A DNA stretch of 53,895 nt from an uncultured Acidobacteriota bacterium. GTDB lineage: Bacteria > Acidobacteriota > Thermoanaerobaculia > UBA5066. This document shows positions 44,003-51,937 of the stretch, one piece after another; the first letter of the stretch is position 1, and every line of letters starts with the position of its first letter. Where the stretch lies: contig CAIMWE010000130.1 in NCBI GenBank assembly GCA_903845115.1, forward strand, positions 1 through 53,895. Direction: 5' to 3'. The position numbers and the translations under genes are program-made. Under the pieces are notes generated by a model. That model was not told the origin of the DNA and did no database searches. It was given only the letters and a program-made list of their open reading frames with translations.

Positions 44003-45070
44003 TCAGGACAAGGACGTGATCGTCTTGCCGACGACGGAGTTCTCGAAGAGGTATCGGAACTCTTCCTCGCTCCTCCGGAGGTCCTCCTCGGCCCTCTTGC
44101 GGTCCGAGATGTCCTGTACGAGCGCGACGAAGTAATCCACGGAGCCGTCGGGCTTGCGGACGCAGCCAGCTGACAGCTCCGTCGGGAGCGGCGTCCCGTC
44201 CTTTCGGACGAACCGTTTCTCGAGCGTGTAGCCTTCAATCTCGCCCCGAACCACGCTCTCGAACTTCGCCACGTCCTTCTCGAGATCCTCCGGGTGCGTC
44301 AGGTCGGCCCAGGTGAGCGGCTGAAGCTCGGCGCGGCTGTACCCGAGCATCTGGCAGAGCCTATCGTTGACCTCCAGCCATCCCTTCGTCGGTGATGAGA
44401 GGCCGACACCGATGAGCGGCAACCCGAACAGACGCTGGAAGCGCGCACTCGACTCGTGCAGTGCCTCCTCCGATCGCGTCCGCTCCGTGATGTCAGCGAT
44501 CGTCCCGCCGAATCGGAGCGCCTTACCGTCCTCACCACGCTGGGCGGCTCCTCTGAAGTCGCAGAACTTGATCGAGCCGTCTGCAGCGCAGACTCGCAGA
44601 TCGAAACTGAACGGCTGGCCCGTTTCCAGAGCGAGAAATGCGGCCCGGTGAAAGGCCGCCCGGTCATCGGGATGGACAAAGCTGGCGTTGGACTCGACGG
44701 TCGGGACATAGGACTCGCGAGACACTCCGAATATCCGGTAGGTCTCGTCGGACCACCAGACGACGTCGCTTCCGATGTCCCAGTCCCAGCTTCCTATCCT
44801 CGCGGTCCTCTGGGCCTCGTTCAGCTTCTCGACGAGCTCGACGTAGTTCGGAACAGCCGAGCGTGCGGGGCTGGCTGATTCCGCGATGGTCTCGGCCCGA
44901 CCCGAGCCGGACTGGAGTCGAGTCGAGGAGACCGTTCCGACCTCCAGAAGCGAGGCCGCCGCACCCGGAAGGACGAAGCTCTGGAGCCCTTGCTGGGCAA
45001 GGTCCCGGAGAAGCCTGTCCCGTTGCTCGGCCGTGCAGGGAACCACCACACTCCAGACCGACTCCGTCAT
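44003..45070 (-). CDS. PAS-domain N-terminal part of the second split kinase
   Basis: The 355 residues begin MTESVWSVVVPCTAEQRDRL, a ~75-residue N-terminal region I do not recognise, followed by two complete PAS/PAC units (about 80-200 with DITERTRSEE, about 205-325 with DISDRKRAEE). A third PAS opens FRYLFENSVVGKTITSLS and then meets TGA. After the TGA the same frame reads EIRVNDAFARMLGYEK, exactly the next part of a PAS fold. The usual residue at the interrupted place is Gly (GGA would need one change). As made, it is a soluble PAS-only protein. Confidence 0.87.
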   Translation of the reverse strand: MTESVWSVVVPCTAEQRDRLLRDLAQQGLQSFVLPGAAASLLEVGTVSSTRLQSGSGRAETIAESASPARSAVPNYVELVEKLNEAQRTARIGSWDWDIGSDVVWWSDETYRIFGVSRESYVPTVESNASFVHPDDRAAFHRAAFLALETGQPFSFDLRVCAADGSIKFCDFRGAAQRGEDGKALRFGGTIADITERTRSEEALHESSARFQRLFGLPLIGVGLSSPTKGWLEVNDRLCQMLGYSRAELQPLTWADLTHPEDLEKDVAKFESVVRGEIEGYTLEKRFVRKDGTPLPTELSAGCVRKPDGSVDYFVALVQDISDRKRAEEDLRRSEEEFRYLFENSVVGKTITSLS

Positions 45071-45275
45071 GGACGGCCCCCGGCCCAGGGACGACCCCGT
45101 CCCCTATCTACCCGCGTAACCGATGGGCCGTCGGACACGCCTCCCTCCTCGCCCCATGGAGATCCGGGAATGATATCCGGTGGGCCCGGTCGGCGGCTGA
45201 CGGCGAGCATCCCATCGTCTCTCGAGCGAGCCGGCCTCTGGGCGAGCGACGACAGAGTGTTCAGTCGGAACGAAA

Positions 45276-46340
45276 TCAAGGGCTGGTATCGCTCTTGCCG
45301 GTGCGTCTCTTCTCGAGGTAGCGCTCGACCCGCTTTCGCGTCGCGGCCGTGCATCGGTAGAGGCCCGTCACCGAAGTCCGCCTCACGACTTCCTCCATGA
45401 GCCAGTTCTGACGGGTCGGGGCCGAGATTCCGAGGGCCGCCAGTTCCTTGGAGGTGACCGTCGTTCCAGGGCCGAGCGATGGCACCGTCCGGAGGGGGGC
45501 CGCCTCGCGCTTTCCGGGCTGCGTTCTTCGGGGGGCTCGAGCGGCAGGCGCGATCGCCAAGGGCGGGGGGACCTTCTTCGCTATCGACGGGCGGGCCCTC
45601 CTGGACGGTGGGACGACGACCTTCTCCTCCTCCACGTCGATGCCGAAGAGCGCGGAGAGCCCGCTCGCGTCGAGACCGAGCGCCTTCCCGGCTTCCGGGA
45701 CGCCCGCCGCGACCGGAGCCGCCGCCGCCTCGGTGATCAGCTCTTCGTGGTCGACGCCTCGAAGGAGGAAGAGCAGCTCAGGCTGCTCGTCGAGGCGCAC
45801 GCCCACCCCGTAGAGCACGGCCGCCAGGTGCTTGCAGAGAGCGGCCCAGTCGGGACACGAGCATTCCATCCGGATCTCTTTCGGAGAAGGGAAGAGGCCA
45901 GTCCCTTTTCTCGTGACGACGTCCATCACTTCGCTCGCGAGCTTTCCGCGGAGCAGCTCCACGAGAGAGCCGATTCGCCCGGCCGACTCCTTCCGGATCG
46001 CGGCCCACTGCCGGGCCGGGACGGGAGCAATCGAGATCTGGATCTCGTAGAGGTCAGAGCCCGCGACGAAGGCGTCAATCCGCCCGGCCGTCAAGCCGAG
46101 ATGGAGGACCGAGCCGTTGCGGAGGTAGGTCCTGCCCCGCGGGAGGCGGTTCGAATAGTCGCTGTAGGCCTCGAGGTTGGCGCACCACGCTTTGCCCCAG
46201 AAGCTCTGGGCGATGGCCCGGCCGCCGGTCTGGACAGGGGAAGCGGAGAAGCCCTTCTTTCCGAGCTTGGCGAGCTTGCTCGCCGACCGCTGCCGCTTGA
46301 CCGCGGCCGGGACGTACGGACCCCATGAGTACCACGACAT
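45276..46340 (-). CDS. SWIM zinc-finger protein
   Basis: This 354-residue protein starts at an ATG sharing its A with the SNF2 stop (TGATG). The N-terminal part (about 1-140) has WYSWGPYVPAAVKRQRS and FWGKAWCANLEAYSDYSNRL, typical of SWIM proteins paired with SNF2 ATPases. The SWIM motif CxCxnCxH is in MECSCPDWAALCKHLAAVLY (about 157-170). After a Pro/Arg-rich linker (about 240-300), a C-terminal segment (TSKELAALGISAPTRQNWL) looks like a helix-turn-helix. It likely binds DNA or protein to guide the ATPase. Translational coupling supports a joint complex. Confidence 0.92.
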   Translation of the reverse strand: MSWYSWGPYVPAAVKRQRSASKLAKLGKKGFSASPVQTGGRAIAQSFWGKAWCANLEAYSDYSNRLPRGRTYLRNGSVLHLGLTAGRIDAFVAGSDLYEIQISIAPVPARQWAAIRKESAGRIGSLVELLRGKLASEVMDVVTRKGTGLFPSPKEIRMECSCPDWAALCKHLAAVLYGVGVRLDEQPELLFLLRGVDHEELITEAAAAPVAAGVPEAGKALGLDASGLSALFGIDVEEEKVVVPPSRRARPSIAKKVPPPLAIAPAARAPRRTQPGKREAAPLRTVPSLGPGTTVTSKELAALGISAPTRQNWLMEEVVRRTSVTGLYRCTAATRKRVERYLEKRRTGKSDTSP

Positions 46341-49063
46341 CACGCCTCCTCGAGCGCGCTCGCCACGTCGAGCGAGACGAGCTTCAGTATCTCGTCGTTG
46401 GTCATCTCCGTGACGAGGGTCTCCGCGCCCCCGTCGAGCAGCTCGCGAGAGAGCGCCCGCTTCCCTTCGATCAGAGCGTCGATCCGCTCCTCCACCGTCC
46501 CACGGCAGACGAGCTTGTGGACGAGGACGTTTCGCTTCTGCCCGATCCGGAAGGCCCGGTCGGTCGCCTGGTCCTCGACGGCCGGGTTCCACCACCGGTC
46601 GAAATGGATGACGTGGCTGGCGGCGGTGAGGTTGAGGCCCGTCCCTCCCGCCTTCACCGACAGGACGAAGAAGGGAGGGCCCTCCTCGGCCTGGAAGGCG
46701 TCGACGAGCTGTCTCCGTTTGCCCACCGGGGTCTGGCCGTGAAGCACGAGCCCCTCGCGCCCGAAGAGACCGGACAGGAATCGAGCGAGAGGTCCGGTCG
46801 TCTCGCGGAACTGTGTGAAGACGAGCGCCTTCTCCTGGCGGGAGGCGATCTCCTCGCAGAGCGCCGCCAGCCTGCCGAACTTCCCGCTCTCGGCCGGGTC
46901 CCATCCTCCGTCGCCCGTCCAGTGCGACGGGTGGTTGCAGATCTGCTTGAACCGCATCAGGAAGGCCAGCACGACGCCCCGCCGCTGCATTCCGTCGAGG
47001 GTCTCGAGGAGGCGGCGCAGCTCGTCGACGGACCGCTGGTAGAGCGCAGCCTGGGCCTTCGTGAGCGGGCAGAACGCCTTCATCTCCGTCTTGTCCGGAA
47101 GGTCGGCGATGACGCTCCGGTCGGTCTTCATCCGCCTCAGGATGTAGGGCCTGACGAGCGACCGGAGCGGTCCGTAGTCCGGAGGCGTCCGGGACGCCAT
47201 CCGCTTCGAAAGCTGGGTGAACTGCGCGGCCGACCCGAGGAGACCTGGCGAGAGGAAGTCGAAGATCGACCAGAGGTCCGAGAGTCTGTTCTCGACCGGG
47301 GTGCCGGTCAGGGCGATCCGGATCCGGCCATTGAGCGTCTTGGCCGCACGGGTCTGCCTGGCGTCGGGGTTCTTGATCGCCTGGGCCTCGTCGAGGCAGA
47401 CGGCGGACCAGGTCGCCTCCCTCAGCCAGGGGAGCCGGAGGAGCGAGCCGTAGGTGGTGATGACGACGTCCCTTTTCGGCAGGGCTTTCGCCTTCAGGGC
47501 CGCCAGCTCTTCGCGGGGCGTGGCCGACGAGTGGGCGACGAAGACCGAGAGGCTCGGAGAGAAGCGGTCGATCTCCGCCTGCCAGTTCGCGATGAGGGAT
47601 GCCGGGACGACGAGGAGGAAGGGCCCCTTCTCGCCTTGCCGCCTGAGCGCGAGGAGAAGGCCGAGGACCTGGATGGTCTTCCCCAGCCCCATGTCGTCGG
47701 CCAGGCAGGCTCCGAGGCCGAGGCGGCTCAACGTGAAGAGCCACCTCACGCCGGTCTCCTGGTAGGGACGGAGCTGGGCTGCCAGGCCCTCGCCCGGGTC
47801 TGGCAAGGCACCGGAGGGCTCCTTCATTTCCGCCAGGACCTTTCGCAGCCAACCCCCCGCCTCCACGCGCGACCAGGCGGACGCCGGCTCGTCGGCGCCC
47901 GCGTCTCCTCCGGCGGCGGCGCCGAGCGATACCCCGGAGAGGAGTCTCATCGCCTCGGCGAAGGGGACCCCTTCCTTCATCGCCTTCTTCAGGTCTCGCC
48001 ACCGGCCCAGGACCTCGGCCAGGCGCGTTCGGTCCACCTCGACCCACTTCCCCCGGAGGAAGGCCAGCCCATCCGCTCCCGCGAGGAGCCGATCCCATTC
48101 GGCCGGATCGAGCGTCTCCCCGTCGAGCGTCGGTTCGACCGAGAAATCGAGCATCGCCCCGAGCCCCAGGGCCGCGGGGGCCTCGCTCCCGACCGTCACC
48201 GTGACCGAGGCGCGCCTGGGACGCCGCGGGTTCCACCAGTCCGGGACCCGCACCACGAGGCCGCATTCCTCGAGGACCGGGATGTCGCGCAGCAGGACGT
48301 GCGCCTCGCGGACGGTGAAGGCGATGGGGTGGAACACCTCGCCCGACTCGAGAAGCGTGGCGACGAGAGAGCTGCGCCCCGCCGCGCGGTGGAGAGGGGC
48401 CAGAAGCGCCAGAAGCCGCTCCTTCTCCCGCGCGCCGGCGTACTCTTCGAGCGCCCGGCCGAGCGGGAGGTGCTTGACCCTGGCGGCTCCCGCGAGACGC
48501 GCGGTGTACGTGGCCAGGAACGCGAACGGCGTCCGTTCGTCTCCCTTCTTCTCGGCGAGGTGAAACCAGACACGGCCGACGAGGTTCCAGACGTCGTTCT
48601 TGGAACGGAGCCACGAGCCGACGTCGCCTTTCCATGCGTGCAGCTCGCTCTCGGCGGCGTCCTTGGTCAGGTTCCAGAGGTCTTCGAGCACCTCCGAGGT
48701 CAAGTACTCGCCCCCGGACATCGGGGGAGCTGCTGCTCCACGCGATTCGAGAAGGCCGGATGGCGGAGCGACCTGGAGAGGGGCCTTCGGATCCAGCTCC
48801 GGGACCGCGCAGAGCCTCTCCATGAAGAGGTGCCCGAAGTCGCGCCAGTACGCGAGGACCGGGGGAAGGACGGCCGCGACCTCCACCGCTCCCAGATGCA
48901 GCAGCCCTTCGCCCGGGCCGCGATGGAACGCCCCGGCAATTCTCGAGCCGACTTCCGGCGGAAGGAGAGCGGCCCCCGGCTCTCCCGGGACGACGCGAAG
49001 ATGCCCGCCCGGCGAGATGCCGAGCGAGAGGCTCGCCGGCCCGGTAGCCTCCTCCTCCGCCAT
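46340..49063 (-). CDS. SNF2/Swi2 family DNA-dependent ATPase
   Basis: The 907-residue protein has an N-terminal bacterial SNF2 accessory region (about 1-400, with DPAEWDRLLAGADGLAFLRG). The two RecA lobes follow: motif I DDMGLGKTIQVLGLL (near 458), Ia VVPASLIANWQ, motif II LDEAQAIKNPD (DEAQ rather than DEAH, near 557), III ALTGTPVENRLSDLWSI, then lobe 2 with LVFTQFRETTGPLARFL, SVKAGGTGLNLTAASHVIHF and VI QATDRAFRIGQ. Such enzymes translocate on duplex DNA and remodel nucleoprotein; bacterial versions with SWIM partners have poorly defined roles in repair or transcription. It is the first gene of a two-gene operon with the SWIM protein. Confidence 0.95.
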   Translation of the reverse strand: MAEEEATGPASLSLGISPGGHLRVVPGEPGAALLPPEVGSRIAGAFHRGPGEGLLHLGAVEVAAVLPPVLAYWRDFGHLFMERLCAVPELDPKAPLQVAPPSGLLESRGAAAPPMSGGEYLTSEVLEDLWNLTKDAAESELHAWKGDVGSWLRSKNDVWNLVGRVWFHLAEKKGDERTPFAFLATYTARLAGAARVKHLPLGRALEEYAGAREKERLLALLAPLHRAAGRSSLVATLLESGEVFHPIAFTVREAHVLLRDIPVLEECGLVVRVPDWWNPRRPRRASVTVTVGSEAPAALGLGAMLDFSVEPTLDGETLDPAEWDRLLAGADGLAFLRGKWVEVDRTRLAEVLGRWRDLKKAMKEGVPFAEAMRLLSGVSLGAAAGGDAGADEPASAWSRVEAGGWLRKVLAEMKEPSGALPDPGEGLAAQLRPYQETGVRWLFTLSRLGLGACLADDMGLGKTIQVLGLLLALRRQGEKGPFLLVVPASLIANWQAEIDRFSPSLSVFVAHSSATPREELAALKAKALPKRDVVITTYGSLLRLPWLREATWSAVCLDEAQAIKNPDARQTRAAKTLNGRIRIALTGTPVENRLSDLWSIFDFLSPGLLGSAAQFTQLSKRMASRTPPDYGPLRSLVRPYILRRMKTDRSVIADLPDKTEMKAFCPLTKAQAALYQRSVDELRRLLETLDGMQRRGVVLAFLMRFKQICNHPSHWTGDGGWDPAESGKFGRLAALCEEIASRQEKALVFTQFRETTGPLARFLSGLFGREGLVLHGQTPVGKRRQLVDAFQAEEGPPFFVLSVKAGGTGLNLTAASHVIHFDRWWNPAVEDQATDRAFRIGQKRNVLVHKLVCRGTVEERIDALIEGKRALSRELLDGGAETLVTEMTNDEILKLVSLDVASALEEA

Positions 49064-49112
49064 CGGCGACGGAGTATAGGTCCGCCGATCTACCGCAAAC
49101 GGACGGCCCGAA

Positions 49113-49142
49113 GCAGCTGGCCCACCGAGGCGGGCCAGCTGC
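49113..49142 (-). terminator. Strong hairpin after the primase-helicase gene
   Basis: A perfect 11 bp stem (GCAGCTGGCCC / GGGCCAGCTGC) with an 8-base loop sits between the stop of the primase-helicase (49196) and the start of the SNF2 gene (49063). On the minus strand TTCGGG follows instead of a long T run, so it may be factor-assisted. It separates the two transcription units. Confidence 0.65.
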
Positions 49143-49195
49143 AGTCCATGATCGCTGGCGGAGGGTTCCAGCGGACGGCCCGGAGGATACCGAAG

Positions 49196-50968
49196 CTACA
49201 GCTCCTTGAACCCCCAGAAGGGAAAGTCCAGCACGTATTCCCCGATCTTGCCGGGACTGTTCTCCCTGCTGGCGACCAGCCACAGCGAGCTCTTGCGCTC
49301 CTGCGTGCTGAGGGGGTCGAGCAGGTTCCAGTTGGGCTGCAGGATGATCGCGTTGTCGGCGCTGTACTCGATATCGCCGGATTCCTTGAAGGAGCCCATG
49401 TCCGGCATCCCGCTATAGCTACCTTCCACGCCGCGGGACAGCTCCGAGACCACCAGGAACGCGACGCGCTGCTCGTCGCGGATGGACTCCATGTGCCGCA
49501 GCCATTCGTCGATGCCGGTGCGCCGCTCGGAGAGGCTCTTGAACGGCAGCTTGTGCAGGCTGTCGACGACGACCAGGCACTTGTCGAGCCGGGTCTCGTG
49601 CTTGATGAAGTCGATCTGCCGCCGCATGATCTCCGGACTCAGCTTCCGGTCCGTGACGACCCGGAAATAGAGCAGCATCTTCCTCAGCTCGGCCTGCGCC
49701 CGGTCGAACCGGGCGGCGGTGTCGGCGTCGGGCTCCGGCTCGCGGAGCGCCTCTTCCGAGAGCCTGCTCAGGCGGCAGAGAGTCCGGAGGTAGATCTTCT
49801 GGCGGCCGTTCTCGAAGTCGTAATAGATCACCGGTACGCCCTGGCGGGCCGCCTCGGTCGAGACCTGCATGAAGAAGGAGGACTTTCCTGCCTTGGGCTG
49901 CCCCCCCATGATGTTGATGCCCCGGATGCCGTTGAGGGCCTGGTCCATTCCCTCGAAGCCGGTCGGAACGCCCAGGACGTTCTTGCCCTTGTCCTTCTCG
50001 AGGGCCTCCAGGAAGTTCAGGTGCTCCCGCTCCGGGGAGGTGAACGGGGAGAAGGCCCTCGAGCTCTTGATCATGCCCGCGACGGCCGCGCCGAATTCGG
50101 TCCCCTTCTCCCTGGCCAGCTGCAGGAGGTGGAAGTCGCGTTTCACATTGGACGGCCAGTTGAGGATCCGCACCTTGAACCCGAGGCTGGTGGCCAGGCT
50201 GCGGGCGGCGACCTGGGCTTCGGGGGTGTTGTTGAAGACGATGAGCACGTGCTTGACGAAAGCGAAGCGTTCGAGCTGCAGGACCTCGAGCGCCGACAGG
50301 CTGGGCACGGCGATGCACGGGTAGCCGAGCTCCTTGAGGGTGAGGAGATTCCGCTCGCCGTCGGTGATGATGAGGGCTCCGTTCTCGCAGCGGTCGATCT
50401 CCTCGAGGTTGAAGACCTGGAACTCGTGCCCGTAGAACTTGTCGTCCCCCATCCAGAAATGGTCCGTCTCGACGCCGGGTGAGACGCAGCGGGCCGCATA
50501 GCAGTTGCCGTCCTCGAGGAAGTACGGGAAGACCAGATACCGGCCATTGAAGCCGATCCGCATCTCGTCCACGGCCCCTCTGGATATGCCGTACGTGGCG
50601 AAGGAGGCGTACTGCTCCTCGGACATGCCGGCCTGGTACTTCTTCACGTCGGAGTTCATGGTCTTGCCCGGGAAGACGATGTTGCGCACGAAGGCCGACC
50701 GATCGGGATCGGACCCCGGCACGTGCATCGGGTCGATCCCGCGCAGCCGTCCGAAGTGCGTGGCAAAGCCGCCGGGCTTGCACCGATCGAGGCACTTGAA
50801 ATGGCCGTAGAAGAAGCTGTCGGGATCGAGATCGACGACCAACGTCCCGGGGACCGCGTCCTTGGCGGGCTCGCAGAACGGGCAGGGCGCCTGGACCGTC
50901 TGACCCACCGCTCGGGCTTCCGGAAGATGCCGCAGGTAGAACTGCCTGACAGGGTCGGTTGCGTTCAT
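49196..50968 (-). CDS. TWINKLE/T7 gp4-like primase-helicase with degenerate TOPRIM
   Basis: Order in 590 residues: a DnaG-type zinc ribbon (C29, C32, C59, C63 in PCPFC and FKCLDRC); a primase N-terminal region (LVFPYFLEDGNCYAAR); a TOPRIM-like domain (about 197-275: ALIITDGERNLLTL, then VLIVFNNTPEAQVAA); and a DnaB/RecA-type helicase (about 330-590) with Walker A GGQPKAGKSS (355-364), DFENGRQ, Walker B CLVVVDSLHK (D469) and LVVSELSRG. This is the layout of phage gp4 and TWINKLE. The acidic DxD of TOPRIM is replaced by Asn/Thr, so primer synthesis is doubtful while helicase motifs are intact. It may come from a phage or have a repair role. No phage genes adjoin it. Confidence 0.87.
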   Translation of the reverse strand: MNATDPVRQFYLRHLPEARAVGQTVQAPCPFCEPAKDAVPGTLVVDLDPDSFFYGHFKCLDRCKPGGFATHFGRLRGIDPMHVPGSDPDRSAFVRNIVFPGKTMNSDVKKYQAGMSEEQYASFATYGISRGAVDEMRIGFNGRYLVFPYFLEDGNCYAARCVSPGVETDHFWMGDDKFYGHEFQVFNLEEIDRCENGALIITDGERNLLTLKELGYPCIAVPSLSALEVLQLERFAFVKHVLIVFNNTPEAQVAARSLATSLGFKVRILNWPSNVKRDFHLLQLAREKGTEFGAAVAGMIKSSRAFSPFTSPEREHLNFLEALEKDKGKNVLGVPTGFEGMDQALNGIRGINIMGGQPKAGKSSFFMQVSTEAARQGVPVIYYDFENGRQKIYLRTLCRLSRLSEEALREPEPDADTAARFDRAQAELRKMLLYFRVVTDRKLSPEIMRRQIDFIKHETRLDKCLVVVDSLHKLPFKSLSERRTGIDEWLRHMESIRDEQRVAFLVVSELSRGVEGSYSGMPDMGSFKESGDIEYSADNAIILQPNWNLLDPLSTQERKSSLWLVASRENSPGKIGEYVLDFPFWGFKEL

Positions 50969-51086
50969 GGAGGTTGTCCCTTCGTAGTGGTCGTCGACAC
51001 CGGGCGAGGGCCAGATTGCCCCCCTCCCGCCCTCGTGTCATCAAGAAAGGTCAGAGCGCATCCTCCGGGGCTCGACAAGGGGCTTA

Positions 51087-51358
51087 GTACCCCGCTCCCT
51101 AAATGCGATGACGTGCGTTCGGAGCGCCGCGCGGCCAGAGGCGAGGCGTCGCGACGAACGTGGCCGTCCGACCTCGGAGGAGCGATAACAAAGCAGATGG
51201 CCGCGCGCCGCCCGAACCCAGGGGGCGCAAGGCGGCTGCGGGCGATTTCTGCGTTGCGCCTCCTCGGCGGAGAGCCAGCTCCAGCCTGCGTCGGCGCGCC
51301 TTGAAAGCGCCTCGCAGGCGCCATGCGCGCCCGTCACTGTATTTGTAGAGCGGGGTAC
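51087..51358. mobile_element. MITE-like element with terminal inverted repeats and TTA duplication
   Basis: The 272 bp element begins GTACCCCGCTC and ends GAGCGGGGTAC, with further imperfect inverted pairing to about 31 bp inward (AAATGCGATGACG versus AAATACAGTGACG). TTA stands directly on both sides (51084-51086 and 51359-51361), as expected of a 3 bp target duplication. No transposase is encoded. The interior is GC-rich and has long but featureless frames. It lies 28 bp beyond the end of the broken phoH gene. Confidence 0.7.
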
Positions 51359-51385
51359 TTAGGTGATCGAAGCGACCGTCGGAGG

Positions 51386-51917
51386 CTAGAGGAGAGTGCT
51401 GGCCAGCTCGGCGAGGGCGCTCCGCTCTCCCTTGACGAGGTTCACGTGGGCGAAGAGCTCCTGGTCCTTCATCCGGTCGATCGAGAGCGTCAGGCCGTTC
51501 GACTGGCTGTCGAGGTACGGGGTGTCGATCTGCTGGATGTCCCCCGTGAAGACGACCTTCGATCCCTCGCCGGCGCGCGCGCAGCTCGTCCGCCAGGGCC
51601 AGGATCCGGTGGTCGGGCTTGCTCTGGGCGAAGGCCTGGGTGACCCTCGAGGGGCCGGATCCGCCCACCTCCACGTAGAGCCGCCCGCGGTCGGGCCCGA
51701 GGGGTAGCCCGTCGGTCAGCGATCCGTCCCCGGCCAGCCGGTCGAGCTCGCGGATGAACTCCCGCGCCTCGAGGTTGATCAGGTCGTTTCCCCGCTTGAA
51801 GCGGTCCAGCTCCTCGAGGACGACGATCGAGAGGGCGACGTCGTGCTCCTTGAAGTTGTAGATACAGGTGTGATCGAAGAGGACGACATTCGTGTCGACC
51901 ACGAATAGCTTGTTCAT
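51386..51917 (-). pseudogene. PIN-PhoH (PhoH2-type) gene with most of the ATPase deleted and a frameshift
   Basis: From ATG 51917 the PIN domain reads FVVDTNVVLFDHTCIYNF, VVLEELDRFKRGND and [15 protein letters not shown], typical of the N-terminus of ~450-residue PIN-PhoH proteins. At a GC run (GCGCGCGCG, about 51580-51590) homology jumps, in another frame, to the last ~60 residues of the PhoH ATPase: [53 protein letters not shown], stop at 51386. Walker A and most of the ATPase (about 250 residues) are absent. PhoH2 proteins are RNA helicase/RNase toxins or stress proteins; this copy can make at most the PIN part. Confidence 0.87.
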
Positions 51918-51937
51918 TGTTCCTCTTGGGGATTCGG

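Noticed and set aside
46325-50482. A 1,385-residue plus-strand frame across SNF2 and the primase-helicase
   Set aside because: It spans two unrelated real genes and the terminator between them on the opposite strand, which is incompatible with a single gene.
34832-51917. The several broken genes interpreted as a programmed recoding system
   Set aside because: The lesions are of different kinds (TAG, TGA, deletions, fusion, homopolymer slip), and no recoding element such as a SECIS-like stem was seen next to the TGA or TAG; decay or assembly error is the simpler reading.
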